Positions 10,283 through 21,331 are shown, counted from the stretch's first letter. The stretch is DNA of 64,000 nucleotides from Tricholoma matsutake (GCA_026075535.2 AP026544.2:6014001-6078000), one strand, 5' to 3'. A program made the numbers and translations. Notes: generated by a model from the letters alone, not told the origin.

Positions 10283-12205
10283 ATGTCTGATTCAACATCT
10301 AGAATAAGGGGGAGATCGGGCGAAGCGATGGACGTGGGGAACCCTTCCAGAGCCGGTACGCCCAGAACTCCTGGCGACGATCCCATTGATTCTCTACGGC
10401 CCTCTGGGGGCCGTAGATCCTCACAGATAGCACCTTCGGTGGGCCCTCATCGGTCCCAAAGAAGCTCTCCAACTCCCTCCCCGTATGGGGCCGGAACGAT
10501 CACACTGCGTGCACAGCGATTCAGCGTGCCGACATTATCTCCCAGGCGGGCCACAGTGTCCCCTGCACCTCCTACCACTCCTTCCACTCCTGCCTCTCGG
10601 TGGGGAGACGAAGCTATGACACCCAACCCCGAGCCCGTGATCCAAGACACGGTGATGGCAAGCGATGCGGACGACGATTGGGCCGGTCCGGTCACCTTCG
10701 CCCACGACCTCGGGGAATACGCACAGGGATTCATCACTGTTCTAAACAGGACTGGTGCCCGTCAACCTACTGCTGAACAACGGCAGGAAATCGCAGAACA
10801 ACTGGGGGTGGTGCTGTATGCAGCGACCACAGTTGGATTTCACTGCGACTCGGGGAACACGACCCTCCGAAGAGCTATCGACAGGGCTAGCAGTACAGGC
10901 AAGCGTCCTGCCACTACTGACCCCAACGACGTCCCAAGGACGGAGCACCTGGAGGGATGGGATGGGCCACGCCCCCCCCCTCACAAATCTGCGAGGACAC
11001 AAGGCCCGAAAGGGGCTCGACCTCTTCCTAAACCCCCGACAGGGGGCACTTCTTCGTCATGGGGCAGAGGACCTCCTCCCCCCGTGAACATGTCGACCAA
11101 GCCTTCGGGCAGGGGGACATTTGCTCAGGTTGCTCGCTTCCCTGGGGGGCGAGCACCTAACACATCCATGGACGGCCTTGTGCGACTAGCAAAAGCCTTC
11201 CCTGAGCTTCCAACCGACAAGTTAGCTGACATCCAGCAGCACGTCGGCCCATCCAGGCCCAAGGCTGCAAAGCCTTCGCCCACTGTCCATGGACCGTCGC
11301 GAAGACAGGTTCTCGTTCACGTTCGACCCCCCCTCGAGGAGGGGATGAACCCTGCTGACTTCCTGGACCATGTCCGGACGACTCTAGGACTACACCACTC
11401 CAAGCTAGTGGCTCAGTCTGCTTCCATGCACGCCGGGAACCTCTCGGTGTCCACTGACGTAGTGGCCTCGGACGAGGACCTATGATGCTTCAAGGAGGCG
11501 GCCCACAAGGCCTTCCCCTATGCACTCCAAATCGATGCAGCGCTACCGACGTCCACGTCCTACCTCAAGCTGGTAGACGTGCCCTACATTGCAAACGACA
11601 AGGCGATTACGCCTGATGTTGTCATAGCACACCTGGGGAAGTCAGGCATATCTGACCTCACCGTTCTGCAAGTCCCTCCACGGGTTGTCCGTGATTCGAG
11701 AATGTCGGACACGTGCACTGTCTACCTCAACGTTGCTGACTCGGTCAGTGGCGCACGAGCGAAAGCTCTCATCGGACGTGGTGTCCAATTTGGACGCTAT
11801 GTCGCCTATGTTAGGGCAGCCAGGGCAAACCCTGGGCTCCCGCTATGCCAACGGTGCTGGAAGTGGGGCCACCCCACCCCAGCATGCAGAGCTCCACAGT
11901 CGAAATGTCCGATCTGTGCAGGCCCACACCGCAAGGAGCACCATCGTGCCCTAGCGGGGTGTTGTAAGGGAAACGCCAAGGTGAACCCTCCCATTCCAGC
12001 TACCCCAGAGGGGGCTGCCTGTCCTCACCCGGCTAGGTGTCTGAACTGCCGGAAAAACCACGCATCCGACGATCGTCGATGTAATTTCTGGCGACATCGC
12101 TTTGACCGAGACTGGATCAAAGCGCGCTATGACGAGGTGAGCGCGAAACGCAATTCTCACTCCCCTCCTACTTACCATCCCGCAGGACGCGGTGGCCGAA
12201 CGTAA
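10283..12205 (+). pseudogene. L5 ORF1, one nonsense codon
   Basis: 640 codons plus stop, colinear with L1 ORF1. Low-complexity N-terminal half, conserved central block, three Cys/His knuckles (CQRCWKWGHPTPAC; CPICAGPH...CC; CLNCRKNH...C). A single TGA at 11483-11485 (codon 401) replaces the CGA of EDLRCFKE. Otherwise open. Stop TAA at 12203-12205 is followed at once by the ORF2 ATG. Confidence 0.9.
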
Positions 12206-12208
12206 ATG
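12203..12208 (+). promoter_or_regulatory. ORF1-ORF2 stop-start junction TAA-ATG
   Basis: The ORF1 stop codon and the ORF2 start codon are adjacent and in the same frame. The same junction is seen at 1984-1989(-), 36703-36708(-) and 49904-49909(-). ORF2 is thus made by reinitiation or by read-through. The SART1 LINE uses an overlapping UAAUG for coupled reinitiation; here the two codons do not overlap. Confidence 0.85.
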
Positions 12209-12220
12209 AGGGACAGACTT

Positions 12221-14443
12221 TTTTTTTTTTTTTTTTGGATCAGAATTTATAACGCGGGGCTCGAACGCAGTCCGCGGAGCAGGGTACAAACTTGGGTACT
12301 ACTTTATCTACGCGTTCCCCTCGCCCATCTCCCACTCAGGTCCCCGTTTTAGCCACTTTAGGCGGGCAGTGCCACAGACGTTGGCCTCTCAGCCAGGAAA
12401 GGCAATAATCTGGAGGGGGCGCCCCCCCCTCCTGAAGTTAGCCATTAGATCGCCCCCTGGAGCAAACGGTCCCCCAGCCACATGTCCGACCAAGGCCAGA
12501 CCAGGCGCAGCAGTGTTAATTCACCGTAAATCCCCCCTTGCGGGAGGAATAACCGTCTGCGTTTTTCCAGCCAACGAGGATTGACCACCCCAGACGAATG
12601 AGGTGGACCATCACCGTGTTGTGCACGAGTGACAGTAACAAGGCGGGTGGTTGTTCACCTGGTTATTCACCGTAACCGCCATAAGTAGGGGGCCGAGACC
12701 CCCCTCGAGCAAATGCACCCATGTGCATGCACTCGATGACATCATCCCCCCCACAGTGGGGGGAAGGTATAGGGAAGCAACACCATGTCACCATCCCGAT
12801 AGTGGCCACCAGTTACTTGGTGGCCGTGAATGTAGAGGGGGATAGACCCCTGTACTAGTTGCGGCGCTGCTGTCCACGAGGACCTCGAGGACAACGGCGC
12901 CGTGCTGGGGACGAGGGTTCCCCAGATTGAGGCTCTGATTGAGCAGTGTGCACCGCCGCGTAGGAAGCCCGGAAGGCTGCCGGAGACGTGAGGTCGAGAG
13001 GTGTCGGAACGGCTGCTAGTTCCGCCGACATCGTCTCAGACAGTCGCCAGGTGGTCGTGAATAACTCCCAGGCCATTTGGCGCCATGCGTTCCTCTCTGC
13101 AGGGGGAACGGCGGATGTACGGACGGTACCAACAAACATGGTCATCGCGTCGAGTTGGTGTAGCATGGCATGAGAGGTGGCTTCGATTTCCAGCCTCTCA
13201 TTCACGGATAACGGCACTTCGTCCTCCACCAACTTAGGGATGGGGGGCAAAGGCAGTACTGGGGCAGGGGATGCCTCCGGATAGAAGAGCTCGGCCATGC
13301 CGAGCTCCTGTGAATATATGTCCTCACGTTCGAGACTGCGAGTCCATCGTTTATGTGCGACATGGACGTCCTGCGCCCACAGCACACGGTCTATTGTTTG
13401 CCTCGAGGCCAGCTTGGGGCTGCTCTCGGCATAATTGAGGGCCTCTTGCATAGCAAGAGAGTCCTCGTCATCCTCAGGGTCGGAGAGGTCATCTCCAGCC
13501 CATAGATCTCTAACTGCCCATAGGGCAGTAGCTACATCCGGATCGTCCTGATCGTACCGGGTGTCGTAGTCTTGGACGCCATCGTCGTAGATGTCGCCCG
13601 TAATCAGGGAGGGGTTGTGTAGACCCCAGCGTGGTGTTTGGGCTCTGGTTCGCCGTTTAGGCATTGAGAGGGGAAGTTAATGCTAGTAGGTGATAGTAGA
13701 AATCAAGATACGTAGCGTGTCATCGATAACAGTTGGTCCCTTATCTCTATTCCAGGTCCACCCGATACTGCCTCCAAACGCTCCGAGGGGGGGACAGGCC
13801 GCACATCCTGTCACCCAGTGGGAGAAGATTGAACCCAGGTCATAGCACCCTAGAAGAGTGAGCACCGGAGGTAGAGAGTTGGTGGTGAGTAGCGGCCACC
13901 AGAGCGTCGACCTAGCTGTCAGGGGGCACCATCGCCCGGCCCCTTTTAACGATGGTGTATTCCAACGGGTAGTCAGTGTAGCATGTCTCTAGTAATAGAA
14001 ACTCACAGAGCATGGAGGCTGGGAGCCTCCCAGACGGCCAGCAGTCCAGTAAGAACGTCCTTCCCCCTAAGCCAGACCTCCCCCAGCTAAACGAGCGCTT
14101 CTACTTGGGCGAGCATTGAAGCAGGCATCCCACACCCACTCTAAGCCCCCATAGGGACCCAGACTACTCTTTCATAGACATCACTCACCTAGCCAGGATC
14201 CTCGAAGCCAAGGGGAACGAGACAGATAGCAGTCACTGTTGGAAACAATGACCGAGACATCCCCGGAGATCGGATGGACGGATCTCTTAGCAAATCAGGC
14301 CAGGCCTGGAGACGCCGAGAGCGTTCGTGATGGCGAAATCCGATCAAAAATCGGACAAGAATTGAAGTGTCGACGTCGCATGCAACGTTGAGCAGAGGTG
14401 TTTACCACTATTTATGGTGGTTGTAACAAGTCAAGGAGCGATG
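12221..14443 (-). mobile_element. N2: full-length N element, minus strand
   Basis: Poly(T) at the left, 3' UTR to 12854, ORF 12855-13664, ~780-nt leader to the 5' terminus near 14440. TSD AATGAGGGACAGACTT at 12205-12220 and 14444-14459. It landed just after the ORF2 ATG of L5, and the duplication supplies a second ATG. Confidence 0.93.
12855..13664 (-). CDS. N-element protein, 269 residues
   Basis: Intact ORF of the N2/N13 subfamily (start MPKRRTRAQTPRWGLHDPSL, GDIYDDGVQDYDTRYDQDD). Compared with N1 the acidic run is shorter, and the SQELGMAELFYPE, WRQMAWELFTTTW, LDLTSPAAF and Arg-rich tail are kept. Unknown function; same considerations as the N1 protein. Confidence 0.85.
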   Translation of the reverse strand: MPKRRTRAQTPRWGLHNPSLITGDIYDDGVQDYDTRYDQDDPDVATALWAVRDLWAGDDLSDPEDDEDSLAMQEALNYAESSPKLASRQTIDRVLWAQDVHVAHKRWTRSLEREDIYSQELGMAELFYPEASPAPVLPLPPIPKLVEDEVPLSVNERLEIEATSHAMLHQLDAMTMFVGTVRTSAVPPAERNAWRQMAWELFTTTWRLSETMSAELAAVPTPLDLTSPAAFRASYAAVHTAQSEPQSGEPSSPARRRCPRGPRGQQRRN

Positions 14444-14444
14444 A

Positions 14445-17400
14445 ATGAGGGACAGACTTAGATCTATCCCGCAGCTACGTATATTTAGTCAAAATGTGAA
14501 CCGTAATTGGGGGTACATGGACTCGTTACTGGCAGATCTCAATGACGATTATGACTTGCTTTTCATCCAAGAGCCTCCCTGGCGATTAATAAGACACGCC
14601 CCTTCTGCCCACAACAGGGAAGGGGACGAAGTTATAGGAGCACCAATGAGCCCAAATTGGGGAACCTTAGTGCGCCCATCAGGGATTGACTCCCCTCTAC
14701 GCGTTGCCGTCTACTTTGCGAACAGCATCGCTAATCTAAGACCAGGTCTCAGACGAGATCTGATCGACGATCGTGACGTCCTCCTCTTTTCACTGGGAAT
14801 AGGGGAGGATGTCATGCTACTTGCCAACGTCTACTCGGATAGCCAACACTCAGCCATCACGCTCTTATTCGAGAGCGTAATGATGATCCCACGCCTTCAC
14901 TTCATGTGCGGCGATTTTAACGTGAGGCACGCCTCCTGGGATCCCCAGGGGCCTCAACACTCTATCCACGCTGACCACTTAGTGGAAACGGCCACGGCAC
15001 TAGGCCTGACCAGAGCCCTACCAGTATTGGAGGGCCCTACCCATTTCCCCCCACAACAGGGCCTTCACCCCACGGTGATCGACCTAATGTTCGTACCTAC
15101 GGATCTCAGATTCGTATTGTACTGTGAGATCGTACCTGAAGCCAGGGGAACGTCTGACCACGCCCCCCTGACATTAGTGCTACCTGGCCCGGGATTGTTG
15201 GTTCCGGTTACCAAGTGGTCCATCAAAAAAAAGGATCCGAGGAGGAAGCAGCCTATCGGGATGCCGTCTCCTCCACTTTAACTCCGTGGCTCGATTGGCA
15301 CGGAGATACTTCGGCGGAAATCGATGATGTCGTCTCCGCGATATCAATGATTTTAAACAAGGCGTGGGAAAACCATGCCAAGGAATCTCGCCTCGGCAAG
15401 TCGTCCAAAGGTTGGTGGACAGACGAGTGCAGTGGTGCTCTAGACGCTTACAGAGCCTCCCGCGATGGGGAGGACTGGAAGCTATATAGGAAAATCATGC
15501 AACACGCAAAGCGTGACTTCTTCGACGACCGCATCCAAGAAGTGGCTACGATGAACAGGCGACCCTGGGACCTTATGTCTTGGACTCGTCAACGCAACCT
15601 CCCGTCGTACAAGGCGATCTCCTATCGGGGAGAACCTTGTAATGATCTGGACTCTCTTTGGGCTGCCCTTGATGGGTCCTATAACGCCGCATCAGATCGA
15701 GTAGTCGATCTCAGCATTCTCGATGGACTTGATCCGGTGCCTGAAAGGGCCTGGATCCCATTCTCCGTCACGGAAATGAAAGAAGCGCTAAACACGTGTT
15801 CTTCCCGTTCCGCTCCAGGTCCCGATCATGTTACGTGGTCGCACCTAAAACACTGGTGTAGCAACCCAGAAGTGGCAGGGCTCATCACCCGCATTGCTGA
15901 GGCGTGCATCACCGCTGGCCACTGGCCAGCCCACTTCAAGGAATCCCTGTCAGTTATTATCCCGAAGCCTGGGAAACCGAACTATTCCACTCCAAAGTCG
16001 TTCAGGCCTATTGTGCTACTGAACACTCTGGGTAAATTGGTCGAAAAGATGGTGTCTAGGCGACTTCAGTTTGACGGCATTGCACACGAGGCCTTCGAGC
16101 AAAACCAGTTCGGAGGTGTCGCCCAGCATTCCACTGAGGACGCAGGAATCTACCTTACCCACCTGATTAGAGCAGGATGGGCCAAAGGGCTCAAAACGAG
16201 TGTTGTCGCTTTCGACATCGCTCAGTTCTTCCCCTCCTTGAACCACCAGGTTCTGCTGGAGATCACCTCTCGGTCAGGGTTCCCTGCGCAAGTAGTGAAC
16301 TTCTTCCGCTCATACCTAGTCGGTCGCAAAACGACCTACAAATGGAACGCTTTCTCATCTGGCTCCTTTGTAGCCGATGTGGGAGTGGGTCAAGGCTCTG
16401 CCTTGTCTCCTGTCTTGTCAGCGTTATATTTGACGCCCATCATGAAGCTCTTCAGGAGGAGCGAGATCCGCAGAGATGTCGACCTCATGTCTTATGTGGA
16501 CGATGGCACTCTCATCGCCCGCTCCCCACAGCTGGAGGATAACCTCCCCCTGCTTAAAAAAGCGTATGGCTGGATCTTCCAGGCGTTCACGTCCCTCGGA
16601 CTTGTCCTTGAACACGACAAGTCTGAAATCTTTCACTTCTCAAGGGCAAGGAGATTTACTCCCTTACCCATCGATCTCGGCTTTGCCCCGTACACGGGCA
16701 ACACCCCCCTCAAACCCAAGGTCACCTGGAGGTACCTTGGTTTTTTCTTTGACCGCAAACTCTCCTTCAAGGAGCACACGCAGTTCTACTCCACCAAAGC
16801 CCTCACCACTGCGAGGGCGATGGGCATGCTCGGCAATTCTGTCAGAGGGTTAACCCCTATGCAGAAACGCCTCCTGTACCGTTCATGTGTCGTACCTATT
16901 ATGACATACGGACTCAGACTATGGCACTTCAAAGGCGCTCGCGTCAAAGGTGTCATCAAAACGTTGGCCCAGGTGCAGTCCATCGCTGCTCGCTGGATCC
17001 TCGGTGCATTCAGGACCACCCCCATCGGTGGTCTGGAGAGTATCGCAGGACTGCTGCCTATGCAGCTGTTACTGCGTCGTCTAGTCGACAGGGGAGTGTT
17101 CAGAACCCCTCTATTGGCCCCATCTCACCCTCTAAGAGCGATCTTAGGGCCCAATCATGTAGGCACCACCCACTCTCACGAGCTAGGACTCTGGGGAGGG
17201 AACGTGCTCGACACACTCAACCTACAAGGTCCATCTGTTGCTTCAGCTGCAGCACTGGCCCTTGTACCAGGCGATGAATTCGACCCCTTTGGGGAAGAAA
17301 ACACACCTGGAAACAGAGTGAAGGATCTATTCCCCACTCGTTTCTCCTCCCATCGCCTCACCTCTAAGGAGGATGGAGCGAGGAACTCTTACAGGAGTGA

Positions 17401-18316
17401 CCTCGACAAGGCCTGGGCTTCGGCCCAGGCAGAGGATGACACTCTCGTCGTTGCAGTGGACGCCTCGGTGCCCACTGATGCTAAATTCCAAGCTGTCGCC
17501 TGCGCACTTGTCTTCGGACAGGGAGAACAGGTAGATCGCGTTGTATCAGCTTTGGGGAGGAGGACCCCCCTGGAAGTCGAACTCTTCGCTCTCCAACTTG
17601 GCGTTTCCGCTGCGTGCAGCAGGGGCTGCAAAAAGTTGGTTATCTTTTCGGATTCTACTACGGGCATTGAGTCCCTAATTGATCCAAAACCACGGTCTGG
17701 GCAAATCTTCGCCCTGGACGCTTGTCGCTCCCTTCGTCCCTGGCTAGATGGGGACGAGGAGAGAAACATTACATTCTGGCATGTCCCCTCGAAATTCGAG
17801 TGGAACGTTCACAAGATGGCTCACGATGTAGCTACATCTACCAAGATCTCCGTGGGCAGACACCCGCGGACGTCTTTAGATTACCTTAAAAATCAGGTCG
17901 AAAAGGCCGTTTGTAAGGATTGGCACACCCGGTTCTCAGATCCGGCATATCGTGGACGGCATTTCTACCAACTCAAAGGAGTAGGTGGAAAGCCTGTGTT
18001 ACCCTCGACCCACAAAGGTGGGCCTTGGCTGAAAGTTATGGGGAGCAACACTACATTGACTTCTCGTTCAACTCGTATGATCACTGGCCATGCCCCCATA
18101 GGGGAGTATCGTCAACGTCTATCCCTCGACGGGGAATACCAATGCTGGTGCCTCAGTCCTGACATACAAACTCGGGACCATCTGCTACGCGTCTGCCCCA
18201 AGGTGGATCGCAAGGAAACTCGTGCGAGCCCAGACTCTGTCGAAGGCTTCCACGAATTCATGGACAATAATCCTGCACTAGGATCGTTCAATTCACTCGC
18301 GTGGGATCCAGGATAG
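14445..18316 (+). pseudogene. L5 ORF2, full length with one frameshift
   Basis: Reference ORF2, about 1,289 codons. Endonuclease ~1-250: QNVNRN, IQEPPW (Glu ~43), CGDFN (156-159), SDHAPL (237-). RT ~500-720: FRPIVLLN, FDIAQFFPSL, GVGQGSALSP, SYVDDGT (~682). RNase H ~1000-1130: AVDAS, ELFAL, FSDST, NVHKMAHD. C-terminal finger ~1230: C-x-C...H-x4-C. The only defect is an A8 run at 15225-15232 where other copies have A6, a +2 shift between endonuclease and RT. The ATG at 14445 comes from the TSD copy downstream of N2. Confidence 0.92.
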
Positions 18317-18560
18317 GTTGTGCGCGCAGGGCGTATGACCCTCGTCTGGTTCTGGCTAGTGTTATCGGTATGTCGGGGTGGCCGCAGGGCGCCAGACGAG
18401 TCCGTTAGCCCTCATAAAGGGGGCCCACCCGTGTTCAGGAGCGACTGTCAGGGAGGGGGGACACGAAACTGGGTACCGGTTCGGGGAGGCGCCTGAGCGC
18501 TTCCAGATCCTCTGTCGGTTACGCGTGGCGACGATTCCAGTCGACTACGCTCTCCTTTCC

Positions 18561-18574
18561 GAGCTGAGAGGCTC
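18561..18574 (+). promoter_or_regulatory. Conserved UGAGAG hairpin, L form (GAGC/GCUC stem)
   Basis: Stem GAGC, loop TGAGAG, stem GCTC in the L5 3' UTR, about 265 nt before the tail. It also occurs in L3 (7684-7697), L6 (19749-19762), L7 (25724-25737) and L14 (62777-62790). The N counterpart keeps the loop and swaps stem pairs. Confidence 0.7.
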
Positions 18575-18856
18575 ATGTCGGGGCGGCAGTTTCCCCTAAA
18601 TCTTGCACTCATACCCGTAGGGATTCGGGGACACAACGTCAAGCTCGGGTTGTCGGTACGCCACCACTGGCAAGTCCATTTACTCGATAAAGGGGGCCCC
18701 CTTAGTGGTCGTTGCAGCTATCCAGGTGGTTGGTGCGAAGATCAGCAGGAGGAGGACTTGGGCTGGGCGTAGTGTACTTCGTTTGTACGTCTCTACCGCG
18801 GACTGCGATCGGGCGCCGCATTATAAACTTTTGACCCAAAAAAAAAAAAAAAAAAA

Positions 18857-18889
18857 TCTCCCCCCTCTTCTAGAAAATGTTTCAGACAT
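18857..18889 (-). pseudogene. L4 ORF1 start (first 11 codons)
   Basis: MSETFSRRGGR, the start of L4 ORF1, separated from the rest by L5. The L4 leader and 5' terminus follow to about 19017. Confidence 0.8.
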
Positions 18890-19017
18890 GCATTGGTAAG
18901 ACACTAGTTATACCGGATCGCTGAGATCGAGGACGGATTGAGCTACAAAAGTTGAAAACGGTGTCGACGAAGTTTTTTGTGGCTGTGCACATCGCGGTAA
19001 GAAGACAAGAAGCGATG

Positions 19018-19461
19018 TCTCTAGACCAACTAAAGACCCAAATCGAAAAAGTGGTCTGTAAGGATTGGCACACGCGGTTCGCAGAACCTACGTATTGCGG
19101 TCGGCATTTCCTCCACCTGAAAGGGATCGGTGGAAAACCCATTGTACCCTCGACTCACAAGGGTGGGCCTTGGCTAAAAGTTTCAGGAACCAGCACAACT
19201 GGCACTTCCCGCCTCACCCGTATGGTCACTGGCCATGCTCCCATAGGGGAGTATCATCACTGTTTCTCCCTAGATGGGGAGTACCAATGTTGGTGCCTTG
19301 GTCCCGAGATCCAAACTCGGGATCACTTGCTACACGTCTGCCCCAAGGTTGCTCGCAAAGAAACTTGTGCAAGCCCAGACTCCGTCGAAGGCTTCTACAA
19401 ACTCTTGGACATAAACCCCACACTGGGGTCATTCACCCCGCTAGCATGGGATCCAGGATAG
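19018..19461 (+). pseudogene. L6 ORF2, C-terminal fragment
   Basis: Open frame from SLDQLKTQIEKVVCKDW to LAWDPG-stop, with HAPIGEYHH and the finger CWCLGPEIQTRDHLLHVC. Diverged (FAEPTYCGRHFLHLKGIGG) but frame-intact. The upstream part lies beyond L4. Confidence 0.85.
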
Positions 19462-19655
19462 GTTGTGCGCGCAGGGCGTATGACCCTCGTCTGGTTCTGG
19501 TTAGTGTAATTGGTATGTCAGGGTGGCTGTAGAGCACCAGACAAGTCCATTAACCCTCATAAAGGGGGCCCACCCGTGTTCAGGAGCGACTGTCAGGGAG
19601 GGGGGACACAAACCCAGATACTAGTTCGGGGAGGTGCCTGAGCGCTTTCAGATCA

Positions 19656-19705
19656 ATTTAGGTGCCCATCCAAAGTGTGATATCACACTTTGGCAGCGCC
19701 TAAAT
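19656..19705. repeat. 50-bp near-perfect palindrome inserted in L6 3' UTR
   Basis: Ends ATTTAGGTGC / GCGCCTAAAT, with a perfect 24-bp palindrome at 19670-19693. Absent from the same place in every other L 3' UTR. It could be a minute foldback or MITE-like insertion. Confidence 0.75.
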
Positions 19706-20024
19706 GTTGGTCACGTGTTATGACTTTGTCGACTACACTCTCCTTTCCGAGCTGAGAGGCTCATGTCGGGGCGGCAGTCTCCCCTAAATCTTCAGGGAAC
19801 ACGACATCGTCAAGTCCAGGTTGTCGGTACACCACCACTGGCAAGTCCGTTTACTTGATAAAGGGGGCCCCCTTAGTGGTCATCGCAGCTATCCAGGTGG
19901 TTGGTGTGAAGATCAGCAGGAGGAGGACTAGGGCTGGGCATAGTGTACTTCGTTTGTATGTCTCTACCATGGACTGCAATTGGGCGCCACGTTATCAATT
20001 TTTGACCCAAAAAAAAAAAAAAAA

Positions 20025-20547
20025 TCATACAGGAGTGACCTTGACAAAGCCTGGGCTAATGCCCAAGTGGAGGATGACACTCTCATCATTGCAGTGGATG
20101 CATCCATGCCCACCGATGCCAAATACCAAGCAGTCGCTTGTGCTCTAGTCTTTGGACACGGAGAACAGGTGGATCGCATTGTTTCAGCCTCTGGGAGGAG
20201 AACCCCCCCCAGAGGTCGAACTATTTGCCCTCCAACTGGGCATCTCTGCTGTTGTAGCAAGGGATGCAAAAAGTTGGTGATCTTTGTGGACTCTACAGTG
20301 GGCATCCATTCCTTCATAGATCCACAACCACGCTCTGGGCAAATCTTTGCCCTGGATGCCTGTCGCTCACTTCGCCCCTGGCTAGCCAGGGACAAGGAGA
20401 GAAACGTCACATTCTGGCATGTCCCCTCAAAATTCGAGTGGAACGTACACAAGAAGGCTCACGATGTAGCTACGTCTACCAAGATCTCCATGGGCAGACA
20501 CCCTCGGATGTCTCTAGATTACCTTAGAAACCAAGTCGAGAAAGCGG
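20025..20547 (+). pseudogene. L7 ORF2, RNase H piece
   Basis: Starts SYRSDLDKAWANAQVEDD and covers RNase H (IIAVDAS; FVDSTVGIHS; NVHKKAHDVA). A C8 run near 20212 shifts the frame and a later deletion restores it, so the VELFALQLG segment is scrambled and its catalytic Glu lost. Ends in NQVEKA at the N3 TSD. Confidence 0.82.
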
Positions 20548-20551
20548 CGAT

Positions 20552-20569
20552 CGCTCCTTGACTTGTTAC
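20552..20569 (+). promoter_or_regulatory. N 5'-terminal motif shared with L
   Basis: CGCTCCTTGACTTGTTAC, found at the 5' end of every full-length N copy here. It matches the L terminus (10158-10175) at 16 of 18 bases. Confidence 0.65.
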
Positions 20570-20592
20570 AACCACCATAAATAGTGGTAAAC
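20565..20592 (+). other. 5'-terminal hairpin of N leader
   Basis: GTT-aca-ACCAC, loop CATAAATA, GTGGT-a-AAC. It is present in all full-length N copies immediately after the terminal motif. Confidence 0.5.
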
Positions 20593-20741
20593 ACCTCTGC
20601 TCAACGTTGCACGCGATGTCGACACTCCAATTTTTGTCCGATTTTCGATCGGATTTCGCCATCACGAACGCTCTCGGCGTCTCCAGGCCTGCCCTGATTT
20701 GCTAAGAGATCCGTCCATCCGATCTCTGTGGATGCCCCAGT

Positions 20742-20758
20742 CATTGTTTTTGACAATG
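20742..20758 (+). other. N leader hairpin with covariation
   Basis: CATTGT-TTTTG-ACAATG. In N11 (43676-43692) it is CACTGT-TTTTG-ACAGTG, a U-A to C-G exchange. N5 (26474-26490) has the intermediate U-G form. Confidence 0.6.
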
Positions 20759-21035
20759 GCTGCTATCTGTCTCGTTCTCCTGGGCTTCGAGGATCCTGAC
20801 TAGGTGAGTGTTGTTTATGAAAGAGTAGTCTGGGTCCCTCTGGGGGCTTAGAGTGGGTGTGGGATGCCTGCTTCAACGCTCGCCCAAGTCGACACACTCG
20901 TTTAGTTGGGGGAGGTCTGGCTTAGGGAGAAGGGACGTTATCACTGGATTGCTGGTTGTCTGGGAGGCTTCTAGCCTCCATGCTCTGTGAGTTTCTATTA
21001 CTAGAGACATGCTACACTGACTACCCGTTGGAATA

Positions 21036-21072
21036 CACCATCGTTAAAAGGGGCCGGGCGATGGTGCCCCCT
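21036..21072 (+). other. N leader stem, possible H-type pseudoknot
   Basis: Eight-pair stem CACCATCG (21036-21043) with CGATGGTG (21059-21066). AGGGG in its loop (21049-21053) can pair with CCCCT just downstream. In N10 the stem reads CACCGTCG/TGACGGTG, an A-U to G-C exchange. The hairpin is supported; the pseudoknot is speculative. Confidence 0.45.
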
Positions 21073-21331
21073 GGCGGCTAGGTCGACGCTCTGGTGGCCG
21101 CTACTCACCACCAACTCTCTACCTCCGGTGCTCACTCTTCTAGGGTGCTATGACCCGGGTTCAATCTTCTCCCACTAGGCAGCAGGATGTGCGGCTTGCT
21201 CACCCCCTCGGAGCGTTCGGAGGCTGGATCGGGTGGACCCGGAATGTAGATAAGGGACCAGCCGTTATCGATTCCACGCTGCGTATCTTGATTTTTATCA
21301 TCATCTACTAGCACTAACACACACTCTCTCA

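Larger units (their letters stand above)
10153..18856 (+). mobile_element. L5: full-length LINE, plus strand, split by N2
   Basis: The best reference copy. Leader 10153-10282, ORF1 10283-12205, ORF2 from 14445 to 18316, 3' UTR 18317-18837, A19 tail 18838-18856. Without N2 and its duplicated TSD the element is about 6.46 kb. Both ends are bounded by the TSD in L4, which fixes the true termini of the family. Near-intact: one nonsense codon in ORF1 and one +2 slip in ORF2. Confidence 0.93.
9082..19017 (-). mobile_element. L4: LINE, minus strand, 5' portion, split by L5
   Basis: Two pieces, 9082-10152 and 18857-19017, with TSD TCTCCCCCCTCT at 10141-10152 and 18857-18868 (two further A upstream on the left). 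Holds ORF1 up to about codon 360 and the full leader; the 5' terminus is near 19017, abutting plus-strand L6. Its 3' part is not in the window. Confidence 0.85.
19018..20024 (+). mobile_element. L6: LINE 3' end, plus strand
   Basis: ORF2 C-terminal part to 19461, 3' UTR to 20008, A16 tail 20009-20024. Left edge is where L4 inserted. More diverged from the other copies than they are from each other. Its 3' UTR carries a 50-bp palindromic insertion at 19656-19705. Confidence 0.85.

Noticed and set aside
1987..12205. Programmed frameshifting at the ORF2 A run (15225-15232)
   Set aside because: Other copies have A6 and an unbroken frame; the A8 of L5 is most simply an indel.
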